Origin: Paraburkholderia ultramafica
GTDB lineage: Bacteria; Pseudomonadota; Gammaproteobacteria; Burkholderiales; Burkholderiaceae
NCBI RefSeq assembly: GCF_902859915.1
Contig: NZ_CADIKK010000016.1
Span: 124,001-188,000, forward strand
DNA: 64,000 bases
Direction: 5' to 3'
Shown: piece after piece, positions 17,712 through 26,506 of the stretch
Numbering within the stretch: position 1 is the first letter of the stretch
Layout of the letters: each line of letters begins with the position of its first letter
Position numbers and translations under genes: made by a program
Notes under the pieces: model-generated
The model's input: only the letters and a program-made list of their open reading frames with translations
What the model was told of the DNA's origin: nothing
Databases searched by the model: none

Positions 17712-19118
17712 TCAGGCTGCTTGTTGCTGGCCGATCGTCACCTCGGCAAACACATTAACCCCGGTCGGGTCCGTGTACAGGCGCGGCTCGCCGCAGTTCT
17801 CCGGCATGATTTCGGCCATCTGTGCCTCGTTGCGATAGATCAGGTACCACTCCAGCACGTGCTCCATGCTGAAGCGCTCCGGGTTGTCGGCGTGGACATT
17901 GGTTACCAGCAGGCGGCCGCCTCGTCGGGTGCGGCTGGCGAAATGCTGGTTCAGCCGGGCACAGACCTTGTCCGACAGGTAGTCGAACAGGCCGGCGCAA
18001 TAGACCGCGTCAAACTCGCGGACGTCCGATGCGTCCGCATCCATCCGGCGCTTGAGCAGGTGGTGGACCGAATCGTGCGTGTAGCTAATGGTCATGCGCG
18101 TGGCCGTTTGCTGTGCGATGGACCCCAGGCGGTCGCGCGTCCAGTCCAGTGTCTCCTGGCTGAAGTCAAGCAGTTCGAACGTCAGCCACTCCGGTTCGTC
18201 GTATTCATGCATGAAGCGCTGGATCTCCTGAGCGGGGCCGCAACCCACGTTCAGCACCCGGAACGGCCGCCGCGCGGCGCGCGCTTCATTGGCCAGCCGG
18301 GTCAGGTAGTCCACCAGCAGCTCGACGCGATTGCGGTGCGCGCGTGCCACGGCCGTCTGCAGAAAGGCCGCGTTGACGATCTGGAAATACGTGCTCGGGC
18401 CTTGGCGGGGATCGTCGAGCATCTGGTTGACCATCTGGTAGTCGCCGGCATAGCCCAGCGGCTTCGTGAAGGTGCGGAAGACGAAGGGCGAGCGCAGCAG
18501 CAGCGGATGTAGCGCGGCCTGGGCAAAGGCACGGTGTGCCGGCGCCAGTTCTTCGTCGACCAGGCGTGCCTCGCCTTCGAATTCGTCGAAGTAGAACTTG
18601 GTCCTTTCCATCAGTGGCGATGCCAGTTCGAGGAAGAAGTCCTCGCGCAGGCTTTTGCCTTCCTTCGGCATGGTGTCGGTCAGGTCCGCCTGCTCGACCC
18701 AGCGCGACATGTCTGAGAGAAAAGCCCGGATCTGGTTGACCGCGATCTGGTAGTCACGGCGGATTTTGAAACGCTCGGCCCAGTCCTGCCCGAACCGGCG
18801 GGCTTCTTCCCCCACCGCGCGCGCTTCGAGCGCGCCGCCACTCAGTTCCCGCCATTCGGCGATCAGCGTCACCGAGACGATGGCTGTCAGGCCGGTATTG
18901 ACCATGCTGATTACGACCGCCTTGCCCGAATAGGCGTGTTCCACGCCCATCTTGACCGACAGGTCGCTCAGCACCTCACTGACCTGGACAATCGAGTACG
19001 GGTTATAGACCTCCATCACCAAGGACTTTCGCTGGAGATTGATGATCGTGCCCCGCACCTGCTCGCCCTGCGAGTTGCGGAAGCTCACTACCGGATCGAT
19101 TTGCGTTTTGGAATACAC
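17712..19118 (-). CDS. phcB: PhcB-like methyltransferase (hydroxy fatty acid methyl ester signal synthase)
   Basis: 468 residues. The N-terminal 90 residues look like a PilZ-type barrel (SFRNSQGEQVRGTIINLQRK). The C-terminal part is a class I SAM methyltransferase with motif I RVLNVGCGPA (about 287-296), LLDFSQETLDW and FDAVYCAGLFDYL. It matches the PhcB family that methylates 3-hydroxy fatty acids to form the quorum signal. It heads a tight four-gene operon. The start is GTG at 19118 with no strong ribosome binding site, so the true start is slightly uncertain. The target regulator phcA is not in the window. Confidence 0.85.
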   Translation of the reverse strand: MYSKTQIDPVVSFRNSQGEQVRGTIINLQRKSLVMEVYNPYSIVQVSEVLSDLSVKMGVEHAYSGKAVVISMVNTGLTAIVSVTLIAEWRELSGGALEARAVGEEARRFGQDWAERFKIRRDYQIAVNQIRAFLSDMSRWVEQADLTDTMPKEGKSLREDFFLELASPLMERTKFYFDEFEGEARLVDEELAPAHRAFAQAALHPLLLRSPFVFRTFTKPLGYAGDYQMVNQMLDDPRQGPSTYFQIVNAAFLQTAVARAHRNRVELLVDYLTRLANEARAARRPFRVLNVGCGPAQEIQRFMHEYDEPEWLTFELLDFSQETLDWTRDRLGSIAQQTATRMTISYTHDSVHHLLKRRMDADASDVREFDAVYCAGLFDYLSDKVCARLNQHFASRTRRGGRLLVTNVHADNPERFSMEHVLEWYLIYRNEAQMAEIMPENCGEPRLYTDPTGVNVFAEVTIGQQQAA

Positions 19119-19587
19119 AGTATTGCGGCCAGGTAAGTACCACGAGAAGTTGGTTTGAAATTTGGTGCCATACCCCGGCCGGTCGGTTGGCCAGTTCAGC
19201 GTCGATGGTTTCCTCGGTCCAGTGACGAAGCGTCGCCATCGGTATTTCAGTTATCGCCACAGCAACGCGTCCTTTCTGTCGGCGTACCACTTCCTCCCGA
19301 ACTGCATCGGCCAGACAAGTTTCGCATTTGACTCATCCGCGTCACCTCGCGACAGCACGTGTGCTAATGGCATCACGGTTTTGACGAGACTCATTAGCCT
19401 GGTGGGCCTGAAGCCGGTTTCGGAACAATACGGACCTTTGCGATTGCAGCATTCTACTGATAAAAAAAGAATGCTGGCGTCTCACGCGGATTTTCGTCAG
19501 TGAAACTGCCGGGAAGCACTCGACGAACGGGCGCCAAAGGACTGCGGGGGCTTCCCCGCTGAGGGCGCGGATTTCGCGCGGCGTTCA
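19119..19587. other. Upstream region of the phc operon
   Basis: 469 bases without a credible gene, holding the presumed phcB promoter. The part near 19440-19480 is AT-richer. Frames on both strands here show no family resemblance. Confidence 0.4.
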
Positions 19588-20091
19588 TCAGGGACGTGAC
19601 GGATCAGCAGCGGCAGCGAGAAGAATGGCAGCAACTGTCGATGGTGGTGAACGGAAGCGACAACGCGATTATCGTCGCCAGCCTCGATGGGACCATTTCG
19701 TTTATCAGCGGCGCCGTCACGGGAATGCTGAGGTACGAGGCGGCCGAATTTCATGGCCTGCGCCTCTTCGAAACGTTCCGATCTGCTCGGCCGTCTCGCG
19801 GGCGATGAGTTCGTCGCGGTTCTGCCGAATTGCGGCGTGCGGCAGGCGAAGAGCATCGTCGAGCGTCTGCTCGCCGCGACTGCGCCGCCGGTCGTCGTGG
19901 GTGGCGCGTTGATCCATGCGAGCGCCAGCGTCGGTATTGCGATGTATCCCGCGGACGGCCGGGACGTGCTGACGCTGCTGCGCCAGGCCGACATCGCGAT
20001 GTACCACGCGAAGGCGGAGGGCCGCGGCCGCTTCAGCTTCTCCCGCTTTCTCTTGCAGACTGCGAATGGTGCGTGCCGGCGGGCGATCTGA
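19588..20091 (+). pseudogene. PAS-GGDEF (DosP-like) protein collapsed by deletion
   Basis: One frame starting near 19588 reads DVTDQQRQREEWQQL, then the start of a PAS domain (NGSDNAIIVASLDGTISF, GMLRYEAAEFHGLRLFE). Near 19775-19785 it passes into another frame that begins in the second half of a GGDEF domain: LLGRLAGDEFVAVLP, then SVGIAMYPADG and ADIAMYHAKAEGRGRF, ending at 20089-20091. The PAS core, any GAF part, the first half of GGDEF and a likely EAL domain are missing. Intact relatives are c-di-GMP enzymes with haem-type PAS sensors. The active-site motif survives but the fold cannot. Confidence 0.75.
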
Positions 20092-20420
20092 ATGCTCACT
20101 GAGAGGGCGCTATACGGAAAGGCGTCGAATCCTTATGTCACATCGAGCGGTGCACATGTTCACCAGATTGGCGCTGACGTGCACAAGCAGAGGGAGATTT
20201 TTCCGGAGTTTCGTTGCCTTCTTTACCAGGAACGCCAATCTTTTTTCTCCTTGGAAATGGCCGGAATCGCCTGGTACATTGCATACATGAATTTTTTCGA
20301 CTGGGACATGTTGTCGTCATATGCAAAGATTGAACTCTTTACTTTTGCTTTCTCGTGGACTTTAATAAAAAAGCTTTGCCTCAAGGATCTATTAGACGAA
20401 CGACATTTCGAGAGGGAGTT
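20092..20420. other. AT-rich region upstream of the PRC-barrel gene
   Basis: 329 bases without a convincing gene. The last 100 bases are AT-rich with TTTAATAAAAAAGC-like sequence, a plausible promoter zone. GAGGGAG at 20410-20416 is the ribosome binding site for the next gene. Confidence 0.4.
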
Positions 20421-20858
20421 ATGAAATCAAACATCGCCGCGTTAGTGATTATGTCTGCCTCGTTGGGGATGATCTCATCGCATTCATATGCGCAAGTTGC
20501 GGGCACGCAGCCTCTTGGGGTTAGCGTCGAGGAATCGACGGATCTCATCCTTGGATGGAGCGCCAAGAAGTCAGTCCTTAACAAGCCGGTGTACAACGAG
20601 AATGGCGAAAGGGTCGGCGTTATCCACGACATCATTATTGCACCCGACCATTCGGTTTCCTATGCGATCGTCGCCGCGAACCAGTTCCTGGGTGTAGCGC
20701 ATCACGACGTCGCCATCCCGATCGAGCAGCTGGACTATACAAACGGCAAGCTGGTGCTGGCGGGCGCCACGAAGGCGGCTATCAAGGCTGTGCCCGAATT
20801 TGAATATACGAAGATGAAGGCGACCCCGACACCGCGCTCGGAGTTTCCGCATCACTAG
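20421..20858 (+). CDS. Exported PRC-barrel domain protein
   Basis: 145 residues. A Sec signal peptide (IAALVIMSASLGMISSHSYA, cut after AQVA or SYA) leads to a PRC-barrel domain: SVLNKPVYNENGERVGVIHDIIIAPDHSVSYAIV, then HHDVAIPIEQLDYTNGKLVL. PRC barrels occur in RimM and photosynthetic reaction centres; exported single-domain members are common in Burkholderiales and are often stress induced, but a mechanism is not known. ATG 20421 has GAGGGAG 4 bases upstream. Confidence 0.8.
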   Translation: MKSNIAALVIMSASLGMISSHSYAQVAGTQPLGVSVEESTDLILGWSAKKSVLNKPVYNENGERVGVIHDIIIAPDHSVSYAIVAANQFLGVAHHDVAIPIEQLDYTNGKLVLAGATKAAIKAVPEFEYTKMKATPTPRSEFPHH

Positions 20859-20937
20859 GCCATGGTTCAGTGAGTGCTGGACTTTCCGGGAAAGCCATCG
20901 AGTAGGCGGCACAATGCGCTATTACCATTGAGCTGGC

Positions 20938-21320
20938 GCCCAGTGCGACGGCGGGCGCGACCGCGCGCACCGCGAGATAGAGCGGAAAGTTGAACGGCGA
21001 GATCACGCCGATGACGCCGAGCGGGCGCCGCCGTGCCAGCGACAAACGCCCTGGCGTCGAGGGCAGCACGTCGCCGGCCGAGCGTGACGGAAGACCGCTC
21101 GCTTCGTGAAGCGCCTTGACGGTGACCGATGTCTCGAAGGCCGCCTTGGCTCGGGTCGAACCGCTCTCCCTTACGATCCAGCCGACGATTTCATCGAAGT
21201 GGCTTTCGGCTAGTTGCGCCGTCCGGCGCAGCACGGCGGCGCGCTCTTCGTAGGGCAGCGCGGCCCATGCAGGCTGCGCGCGATAAGCCGTCGCGGCGTG
21301 CCTGGCGCGCGGGTATCCGG
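20938..21320 (-). pseudogene. Aldehyde dehydrogenase, internal fragment
   Basis: About 120 codons match the region before the cofactor site of vanillin/benzaldehyde-type aldehyde dehydrogenases: AWAALPYEERAAVLRR, HFDEIVGWIVRESGSTRAKAAFE, GDVLPSTPGRLSLARRRPLGVIGVISPFNFPLYL. The catalytic Cys and Glu lie beyond the break at about 20938, where sequence turns into unrelated DNA near the PRC gene end. The N terminus is also missing. No product is expected. Confidence 0.75.
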
Positions 21321-21424
21321 CGAAGGTTGGAGGGCATCTTGCGTTGCGTGGTAACACGGAAATCGCAACGACGCTTCGTCAATCGCTACAACTTGATGCG
21401 CTTCGTCATGATGACGCTGTGACG

Positions 21425-21595
21425 TTACCCGGAGATCGCATCATCGCCGGAACTGCGCAGCGGCGCTCGGCTCTGATCATTATTCAAATGCACAAACTTC
21501 CGCAAAAGCCTCAATAGCTCTTGCGCGTCTGCTTCTCCCATTCCATCGAGTAAGCCGTGACTCAGCGCATCGGGTTGATCGTAGAGGTCGAGGCT
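21425..21595 (-). pseudogene. Possible MarR-type regulator C-terminal fragment
   Basis: About 55 codons read LYDQPDALSHGLLDGMGEAD and AQELLRLLRKFVHL, which resembles the dimerisation helices at the C terminus of MarR proteins. Upstream codons do not continue the family. MarR genes are often next to aromatic aldehyde pathways, which would fit the aldehyde dehydrogenase fragment beside it. Weak call. Confidence 0.35.
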
Positions 21596-22033
21596 GATCG
21601 CCGAAGTGGTTGTATCTGTTGATGTGGCGATGGAGGTATTTGCAAACTGTTGACTGACACGCATCGGGAGTCGCCGATGGATGCGCGACGCCGCCGAACT
21701 ACGGTGGTCCAGGCATTGGCGGCGAACGGGATCGAGATCATGACCCCACCAGCCGTGGAGCAAAGCGCCGCCACTTTCGACGAGAACAAGACCATCGTCG
21801 ACGCGCAATCCAGGAATCAGCTTGATTTTCCGCACCGGTCGGCAGCTCGATATCCATGTCGACGCCGGTCCCAATTGCGCGCGCTGCGTCATCGAGCGGC
21901 TGCTAAAAAACCGAGTCAGAGCATGTCGCTATCTATAACGCATAACTTGCCCGACTTTCCACACACGTCATAAATGACGGGCTCACTATGGACCCGCTGC
22001 CCGCTACGGCAGCTAACCATATGGAGCCAAAAA
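21596..22033. other. Region upstream of lqsA
   Basis: Up to about 21900 the frames are scrambled relics with no recognisable family. The last 130 bases are the lqsA promoter/leader. They hold an inverted repeat CGTCATAAATGACG at 21966-21979 and a small hairpin with arms GCTGCC 21996-22001 and GGCAGC 22008-22013, about 20 bases before the lqsA start codon. Either may be an operator or a translation control element. Confidence 0.4.
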
Positions 22034-23323
22034 ATGAAAAGCATTTTTGATCGGACGACACAGCGGCATAACCGGCCGGCGTTGCCGGCTTTCGTCACAG
22101 CGCGCGTCGAGCGGTATTACCGCGAGCGTGTGCAGGAAACGTGGGGCGGCGGGCATATCATGCGCGGCCGAATCGCCGGGCCCGATGCGCTGCATCTATC
22201 GAGCAACGACTACCTCGCGATTGCCCGGCATCCGGACATCATCGGCAGCATGGCCGGGACGCTGCGTGAGAACGGCAACGGGTTGTTGATGTCGGGCATC
22301 TTTCTGCACGGCGATTGCCCCCAGCTTCAATTCGAAAGCCGGCTTGCAACGTTCATGCACGCCGAGGCGGGGGTGCTGTGCCAGTCGGGCTATGCGGCGA
22401 ATACCGGGCTGATCCAGTCGATCGCATCGGCGCAGACGCCGGTCTATGTCGACATGATGGCGCACATGTCGCTGTGGGAAGGCATTCGCAGTGCGGGCGC
22501 GGTCCCGGTCGCGTTCCGGCATAACGACGTCGCGCATCTCGAGCAGCAGATCGGGCGCTATGGGCAAGGCGTCGTGCTGGTCGACTCGGTGTACAGCACG
22601 ACCGGCAGCGTATGCCGGCTCGTTGCGCTAGCGGACGTCTGCGAACGGCACGGGTGCGTGTTCGTCGTCGACGAGTCGCATTCGCTCGGCACGCACGGTC
22701 CGCGCGGCGCCGGACTCGTCGTCGAACTCGGGCTGGAGTCTCGTGTTGCGTTTCGTACCGCCAGTCTTGCGAAGGCGTTCGCCGGCAGAGCCGGCTTCAT
22801 CACCTGCCCGGTCGATTTCCAGGAGTACTTCAAGTTCGAGTCGAATCCCGCCATCTTCAGCTCCACGTTGTTGCCGCATGAGATCAGTGGACTCGACGCG
22901 ACACTGTCGGTGATCGAAGCCGCTGACCGGCGGCGTACGCGACTTGCGTCGAGTGCCGCCTGGTTGAGGCAGCGGTTGACGGAACTCGGGTATAACCTGA
23001 ACGGCAGCGAGAGTCAGATCATCGCGCTCGAAGCGGGTACGGAGCAGCGCACGATCGTGTTACGCGACGCATTGGAGTCGCGGGGCATTTTCGGCTCGGT
23101 GTTCTGTGCGCCCGCGACTGCGCGAAACCGCGCGCTGATCCGCTTGTCGATTCACGCCGCGCTGAGCGATGGCGAGGTCGAAAAGATCGCGAGTGTCTGT
23201 CGCGACATCCGCAGCGAGGTCGAACTCGACAAGTGGCCGTCCACCCGGCGTCGCGGCGATGAATTGTCGTCCCGCAGACGAAAACGCGAGAGCACGAACG
23301 AACAGACGGCTGTGACAGCCTGA
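22034..23323 (+). CDS. lqsA: LqsA/CqsA alpha-hydroxyketone autoinducer synthase
   Basis: 429 residues from ATG 22034, with GGAG 7 bases upstream. It is a PLP-dependent alpha-oxoamine synthase of the CqsA/LqsA branch: LHLSSNDYLAIARHPDII, LLMSGIFLHGDC, QSGYAANTGLIQ, VYVDMMAHMSLWEG, VVDESHSLGTHGPRGAG (D213 and H216 contact PLP) and RTASLAKAFAGRAG with K247 as the likely PLP lysine. EYFKFESNPAIFSS is typical of CqsA/LqsA. These enzymes condense acyl-CoA with an amino acid or derivative to make alpha-hydroxyketone signals. The C terminus has an extra charged tail. Convergent with lqsR; a strong terminator follows. Confidence 0.9.
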   Translation: MKSIFDRTTQRHNRPALPAFVTARVERYYRERVQETWGGGHIMRGRIAGPDALHLSSNDYLAIARHPDIIGSMAGTLRENGNGLLMSGIFLHGDCPQLQFESRLATFMHAEAGVLCQSGYAANTGLIQSIASAQTPVYVDMMAHMSLWEGIRSAGAVPVAFRHNDVAHLEQQIGRYGQGVVLVDSVYSTTGSVCRLVALADVCERHGCVFVVDESHSLGTHGPRGAGLVVELGLESRVAFRTASLAKAFAGRAGFITCPVDFQEYFKFESNPAIFSSTLLPHEISGLDATLSVIEAADRRRTRLASSAAWLRQRLTELGYNLNGSESQIIALEAGTEQRTIVLRDALESRGIFGSVFCAPATARNRALIRLSIHAALSDGEVEKIASVCRDIRSEVELDKWPSTRRRGDELSSRRRKRESTNEQTAVTA

Positions 23324-23337
23324 TAGGCGCCTGACCC

Positions 23338-23374
23338 GACATGGAGTTCGGCTTCGCGAACTCCATGTCTTTTA
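23338..23374 (+). terminator. Rho-independent terminator of lqsA
   Basis: A perfect 13-bp stem, GACATGGAGTTCG at 23338-23350 and CGAACTCCATGTC at 23357-23369, with a 6-base loop, is followed by TTTT on the plus strand. It lies 15 bases after the lqsA stop and reaches the stop of the convergent lqsR. There is no T-run for the minus strand. Confidence 0.85.
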
Positions 23375-24373
23375 CATGTCGCGGTCGAGCCGTTCGAGGT
23401 AGCGGTCGTAGCTGAGGACCTGGCTCAGGTCCAGCCCCGGCGGGTTCGCAATGACCGCGCAGACGTAATCCTGCCGGCCGCTGAACCGCGTTGCCGGGTG
23501 CATGTAGTCTTCCCATGCGGTGCAATCGGTCGGGTAATGGCCTTCGGTTTGCCAGAAGTACGGCAAGCTGCGCCGACTGTCCAACTCCTTCAGAAAGTCT
23601 GCCGGCGCTTCCTGTTCGACGGCTATTTCGCGCAGACCCCGCAATGTCTCGTTCGTGTGGACGATCAGCAGATACGACTTGCCTGCACTGTCGAGCATCA
23701 GCAGGCCGCCCGGGCAATACGACAGATAGTGCTCGACGATGCCCAGCGAGCCGGAGAGTTCGGCCACCCGCGCAGCCAGCGCCTCGTCGCGCAGAAACGC
23801 GTACTCCGACACCGCCAGGGTATCGAGGATCGACTGGCACACATCGTCGAAATAGGCGTTCTGCAGTTCGCGCACCGCGCGATTGAGCGCCGGGACCGCC
23901 GACGCATCCTGCTTGCGAATGAAGCGATGAATGATGCCTTCGTTGAAGCTCTGCACCGCGATGTGTTCGTCCGCCTTGCCGGTCAGCATGATCTTGCGCA
24001 CGGCAGGATCGGTCATGCGGCGGCAGAACTCGATACCGTTCATGCCGGGCATGTCGTAATCGACGACCACGACCGACGTCGCCAGGAAGCGCTGCGCGTT
24101 GTGAACCTGTTTGCGGACCGTGTTGACACTCAGCGCGATGACCTGCTGAGCGACGTCCTCGTCGGTGCGGTCGCGAAACGGCGCAAATAGCGGTTCGTCG
24201 GACGATCCCGGCCGAGGGCGGCTGTTCACGAAATCGAGCGCTTCCCCCGGTGAACTGAAGAGGCGGAACGCCAGCTGCGGATCGAGCTGAAGGCACAGAT
24301 TCGACAGGAAGGCCGCGCTGTCGTCGACGAACGTGACCGTGGTCGGAAAATAGAATGGTTTGATCGTCTGCAT
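23372..24373 (-). CDS. lqsR: LqsR-like response regulator
   Basis: 333 residues. A receiver domain has the acidic pair in FVDDSA, phospho-acceptor D105 in VVDYDMPGMNG, T131 in IMLTGKAD and K154 in FIRKQD. Between strands 2 and 3 there is an insert of about 45 residues (roughly 52-97), as in the Lqs/Jqs branch. The C-terminal 180 residues have no HTH and form the family-specific output domain (SYCPGGLLMLDSAGKSYLL, YFWQTEGHYPTDCTAWEDYMH). It starts 2 bases after lqsS ends, so the two form an operon and the kinase is its natural partner. Confidence 0.85.
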   Translation of the reverse strand: MQTIKPFYFPTTVTFVDDSAAFLSNLCLQLDPQLAFRLFSSPGEALDFVNSRPRPGSSDEPLFAPFRDRTDEDVAQQVIALSVNTVRKQVHNAQRFLATSVVVVDYDMPGMNGIEFCRRMTDPAVRKIMLTGKADEHIAVQSFNEGIIHRFIRKQDASAVPALNRAVRELQNAYFDDVCQSILDTLAVSEYAFLRDEALAARVAELSGSLGIVEHYLSYCPGGLLMLDSAGKSYLLIVHTNETLRGLREIAVEQEAPADFLKELDSRRSLPYFWQTEGHYPTDCTAWEDYMHPATRFSGRQDYVCAVIANPPGLDLSQVLSYDRYLERLDRDM

Positions 24374-24375
24374 CG

Positions 24376-25719
24376 TTAGGGCCGCGGAAAGGTCAAGACA
24401 AACTCGGTAAACATCCCTTCGACAGACTTGCAGTCGATCGCGCCGCCCACCCCGCGCATGACGTCGCGACAGAAAGCGAGACCGATGCCGGTGCCGATCG
24501 AGGCGTCGTCGATACCGGCCGACGACGTATAGAAGCGGGTAAAGATGTGCGGAAGAACATCGGGCGCGATACCGGCGCCGGTGTCACGGAACAGGAGCTG
24601 GTTGGTCCGCGGCCCGGTGACGATCCGGATCGAGATCAGCGCGCTGTCGACGCTTGCCATCCCACGCAACGCGTTTTTCAGGAGATTGAACAGAACATGG
24701 ACCATCAGCATTTCCGACCCATGGAAGGTGAAGTCCGTGGCAAGGTCGGTGAGTACCCGTTCGCGCTCGCCCTCGCGAAACGGATAACGTTCGAGCGCGC
24801 TCCTGACCGACTGCGCAATCGAGCAGCCGGTCGCGCCATGTGAGTAACCGCCCGTGAAGCGCGCGTTCGCGAGCAGCATGTCGATGATCGCATTCGAATG
24901 AATGGCTTCCTGCTCGATACGGGAGAGCACGCCGTCCATTGACTGAAGATGCACGAGGCGGATCTTCGGAACCGGCAAGTCGCTTTGCTGCGCAATCGAA
25001 TAGCTTTCGAGCAGCGATGGAAGATAGCGGCCTAGACCCGAGGCGCCGGCGCGAATCGCCAGCAGCGGGGTGCGCAACTCATGCGCGACGCTGCTGGCGG
25101 TGGCGAGCATCGCGCGTTCCTGTTCGATTCTGATCCGGTCCATGTCGTAGTTCGCCACGATGCCGATTGCGATCGCGAACGAGAAGATCGCCAGATGGGC
25201 GGCATAGGTCGTATGGAGCACGACAGGGTCCGTCGTCAGCCAATAGGCAAGGTACGCCACACCAATGCCGATGACGAAATTGAGCAGCAGCATGAACCAA
25301 TCGAGCAGCAGCACCATGACAAAGGCCGCAATCAGCGCGCTTTCGATCCATACGTTGGAGCCGTTGTTCTTCAATAGCATGAAGGTGAAGAAGAACGGTA
25401 ACGAATAAAAGATCGTCGCGTACCAGTAGTACGGCAAGAACTTCCTGGTCCGCGCCGGCCAGCGATCGGAAAACAGGATGGGGATAAACAGCGCGGAGCC
25501 GACGAGCCGCAGCGGCAGATTTTCGTAAGGCTGGGGAAACAGTGCGTGCCAGACGTAGAAATAGAGCGGGAAGCCGACGATCGCAATGATTGCGAACGGG
25601 CGCATCCTGCGGCGCATGTATTGGAGGTTGCGTGCAGCAGGGACGAATGCCTGAGCAAGAAACGGGCGCATCGACACCAGCTTGCGAATGCCCCAAGGCG
25701 ATATTCCGGTTGTACTCAT
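24376..25719 (-). CDS. lqsS: LqsS/CqsS-like sensor histidine kinase
   Basis: 447 residues. Residues 40-190 hold six membrane helices with the sensor signature FPQPYENLPLRL at 61-72. The HisKA domain has H213 in VAHELRTPLLAIRAGASGLG; the ATPase domain has N349 in LFNLLKNAL, RDTGAGIAPDVLPHIF 378-393 and GTGIGLAF 409-416. It ends without a receiver domain, unlike Vibrio CqsS, and so matches the Legionella LqsS plan with a separate regulator (lqsR). It should sense the product of lqsA. It serves as the intact reference for the deleted kinase at 3360. Confidence 0.9.
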   Translation of the reverse strand: MSTTGISPWGIRKLVSMRPFLAQAFVPAARNLQYMRRRMRPFAIIAIVGFPLYFYVWHALFPQPYENLPLRLVGSALFIPILFSDRWPARTRKFLPYYWYATIFYSLPFFFTFMLLKNNGSNVWIESALIAAFVMVLLLDWFMLLLNFVIGIGVAYLAYWLTTDPVVLHTTYAAHLAIFSFAIAIGIVANYDMDRIRIEQERAMLATASSVAHELRTPLLAIRAGASGLGRYLPSLLESYSIAQQSDLPVPKIRLVHLQSMDGVLSRIEQEAIHSNAIIDMLLANARFTGGYSHGATGCSIAQSVRSALERYPFREGERERVLTDLATDFTFHGSEMLMVHVLFNLLKNALRGMASVDSALISIRIVTGPRTNQLLFRDTGAGIAPDVLPHIFTRFYTSSAGIDDASIGTGIGLAFCRDVMRGVGGAIDCKSVEGMFTEFVLTFPRP

Positions 25720-26170
25720 TTGTATGGGGCCAGGAATTTACCAGCAAGTTCCAGAGCGTCTCTTCTCCCAACGATCGCTCCCCGTTCGCATGCGCCGCCT
25801 GAAACAGTAGGCCATGCGGTTGTACCGCGCGATTCAAGCATGACGTCACGGCTATGACTGCCGTGTGAATCCGAATTCTGACCGACCACGCCGTCAATGT
25901 CACGGCAAATGAACGAAATCCGGATTGAGTCACGATGGGTCATGCCTGTGCGAGGTGGAGTAAAGGACCGGCGAAGAGCGCGTTAATTATGCGAATTGGA
26001 TTGAATGGGGCGAATCGGAAAAATCCACAAGTTCGCCGTAGTCGCCGATTGCGCACCGATCATCGGATATTACAAATAGCTTATTCGCGTGCATATTGCA
26101 TAAACACAAATTTGATAAAAAATTGCTGCGATATCCGTCGGAAAATGGCAGCAATTCGCACTCCCGGTTC

Positions 26171-26205
26171 CAGCACTACAACGATATTCAGTCGTTGTCG
26201 TGCTG
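26171..26205. repeat. 14-bp stem-loop in the lqsS-GH3 intergenic region
   Basis: CAGCACTACAACGA at 26171-26184 pairs with TCGTTGTCGTGCTG at 26192-26205 with one mismatch and a 7-base loop. No T-run follows on either strand. It could be an operator for a dimeric regulator, a small RNA structure or a relic terminator. Confidence 0.55.
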
Positions 26206-26310
26206 AATAAATTGTAATTCATGCGTTAATCGCTCTGAATGGCCAATAGTTTTTAATTAGCAGACGCTATTCAGCATAAAAGCGCGTCGCATTAGTAAAA
26301 ATACCGATGC

Positions 26311-26325
26311 TGTAGTCAGACTACA
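26311..26325. promoter_or_regulatory. Palindrome TGTAGTC-A-GACTACA
   Basis: Perfect 7-bp arms around one central base, about 180 bases before the GH3 start. The form suits a repressor operator. No regulator gene is adjacent on that side, so the binding protein is unknown. Confidence 0.4.
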
Positions 26326-26506
26326 TTCTTACATTACCTCACACGGAGGATCGCTAACAGCCAATCCGGCTGGCCCGAATCCCCTGCTGGCAGGCACACG
26401 TCTACGCAGTCACCCTGCGTCGCCGGCCCTCGCGTCCGCAATGAACCCATCCGACGCGCTCCGCTTTCGCATCGCCCCACCCAAGCAGGATTTCGGAGAC
26501 ACAGAC

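Larger units (their letters stand above)
25720..26506. other. Long AT-rich intergenic region between lqsS and the GH3 gene
   Basis: 787 bases with no credible gene. The segment 25980-26340 is clearly AT-richer than its surroundings. It must hold the lqsSR promoter on the left and the GH3 promoter on the right. Two inverted repeats are listed separately. Confidence 0.5.
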
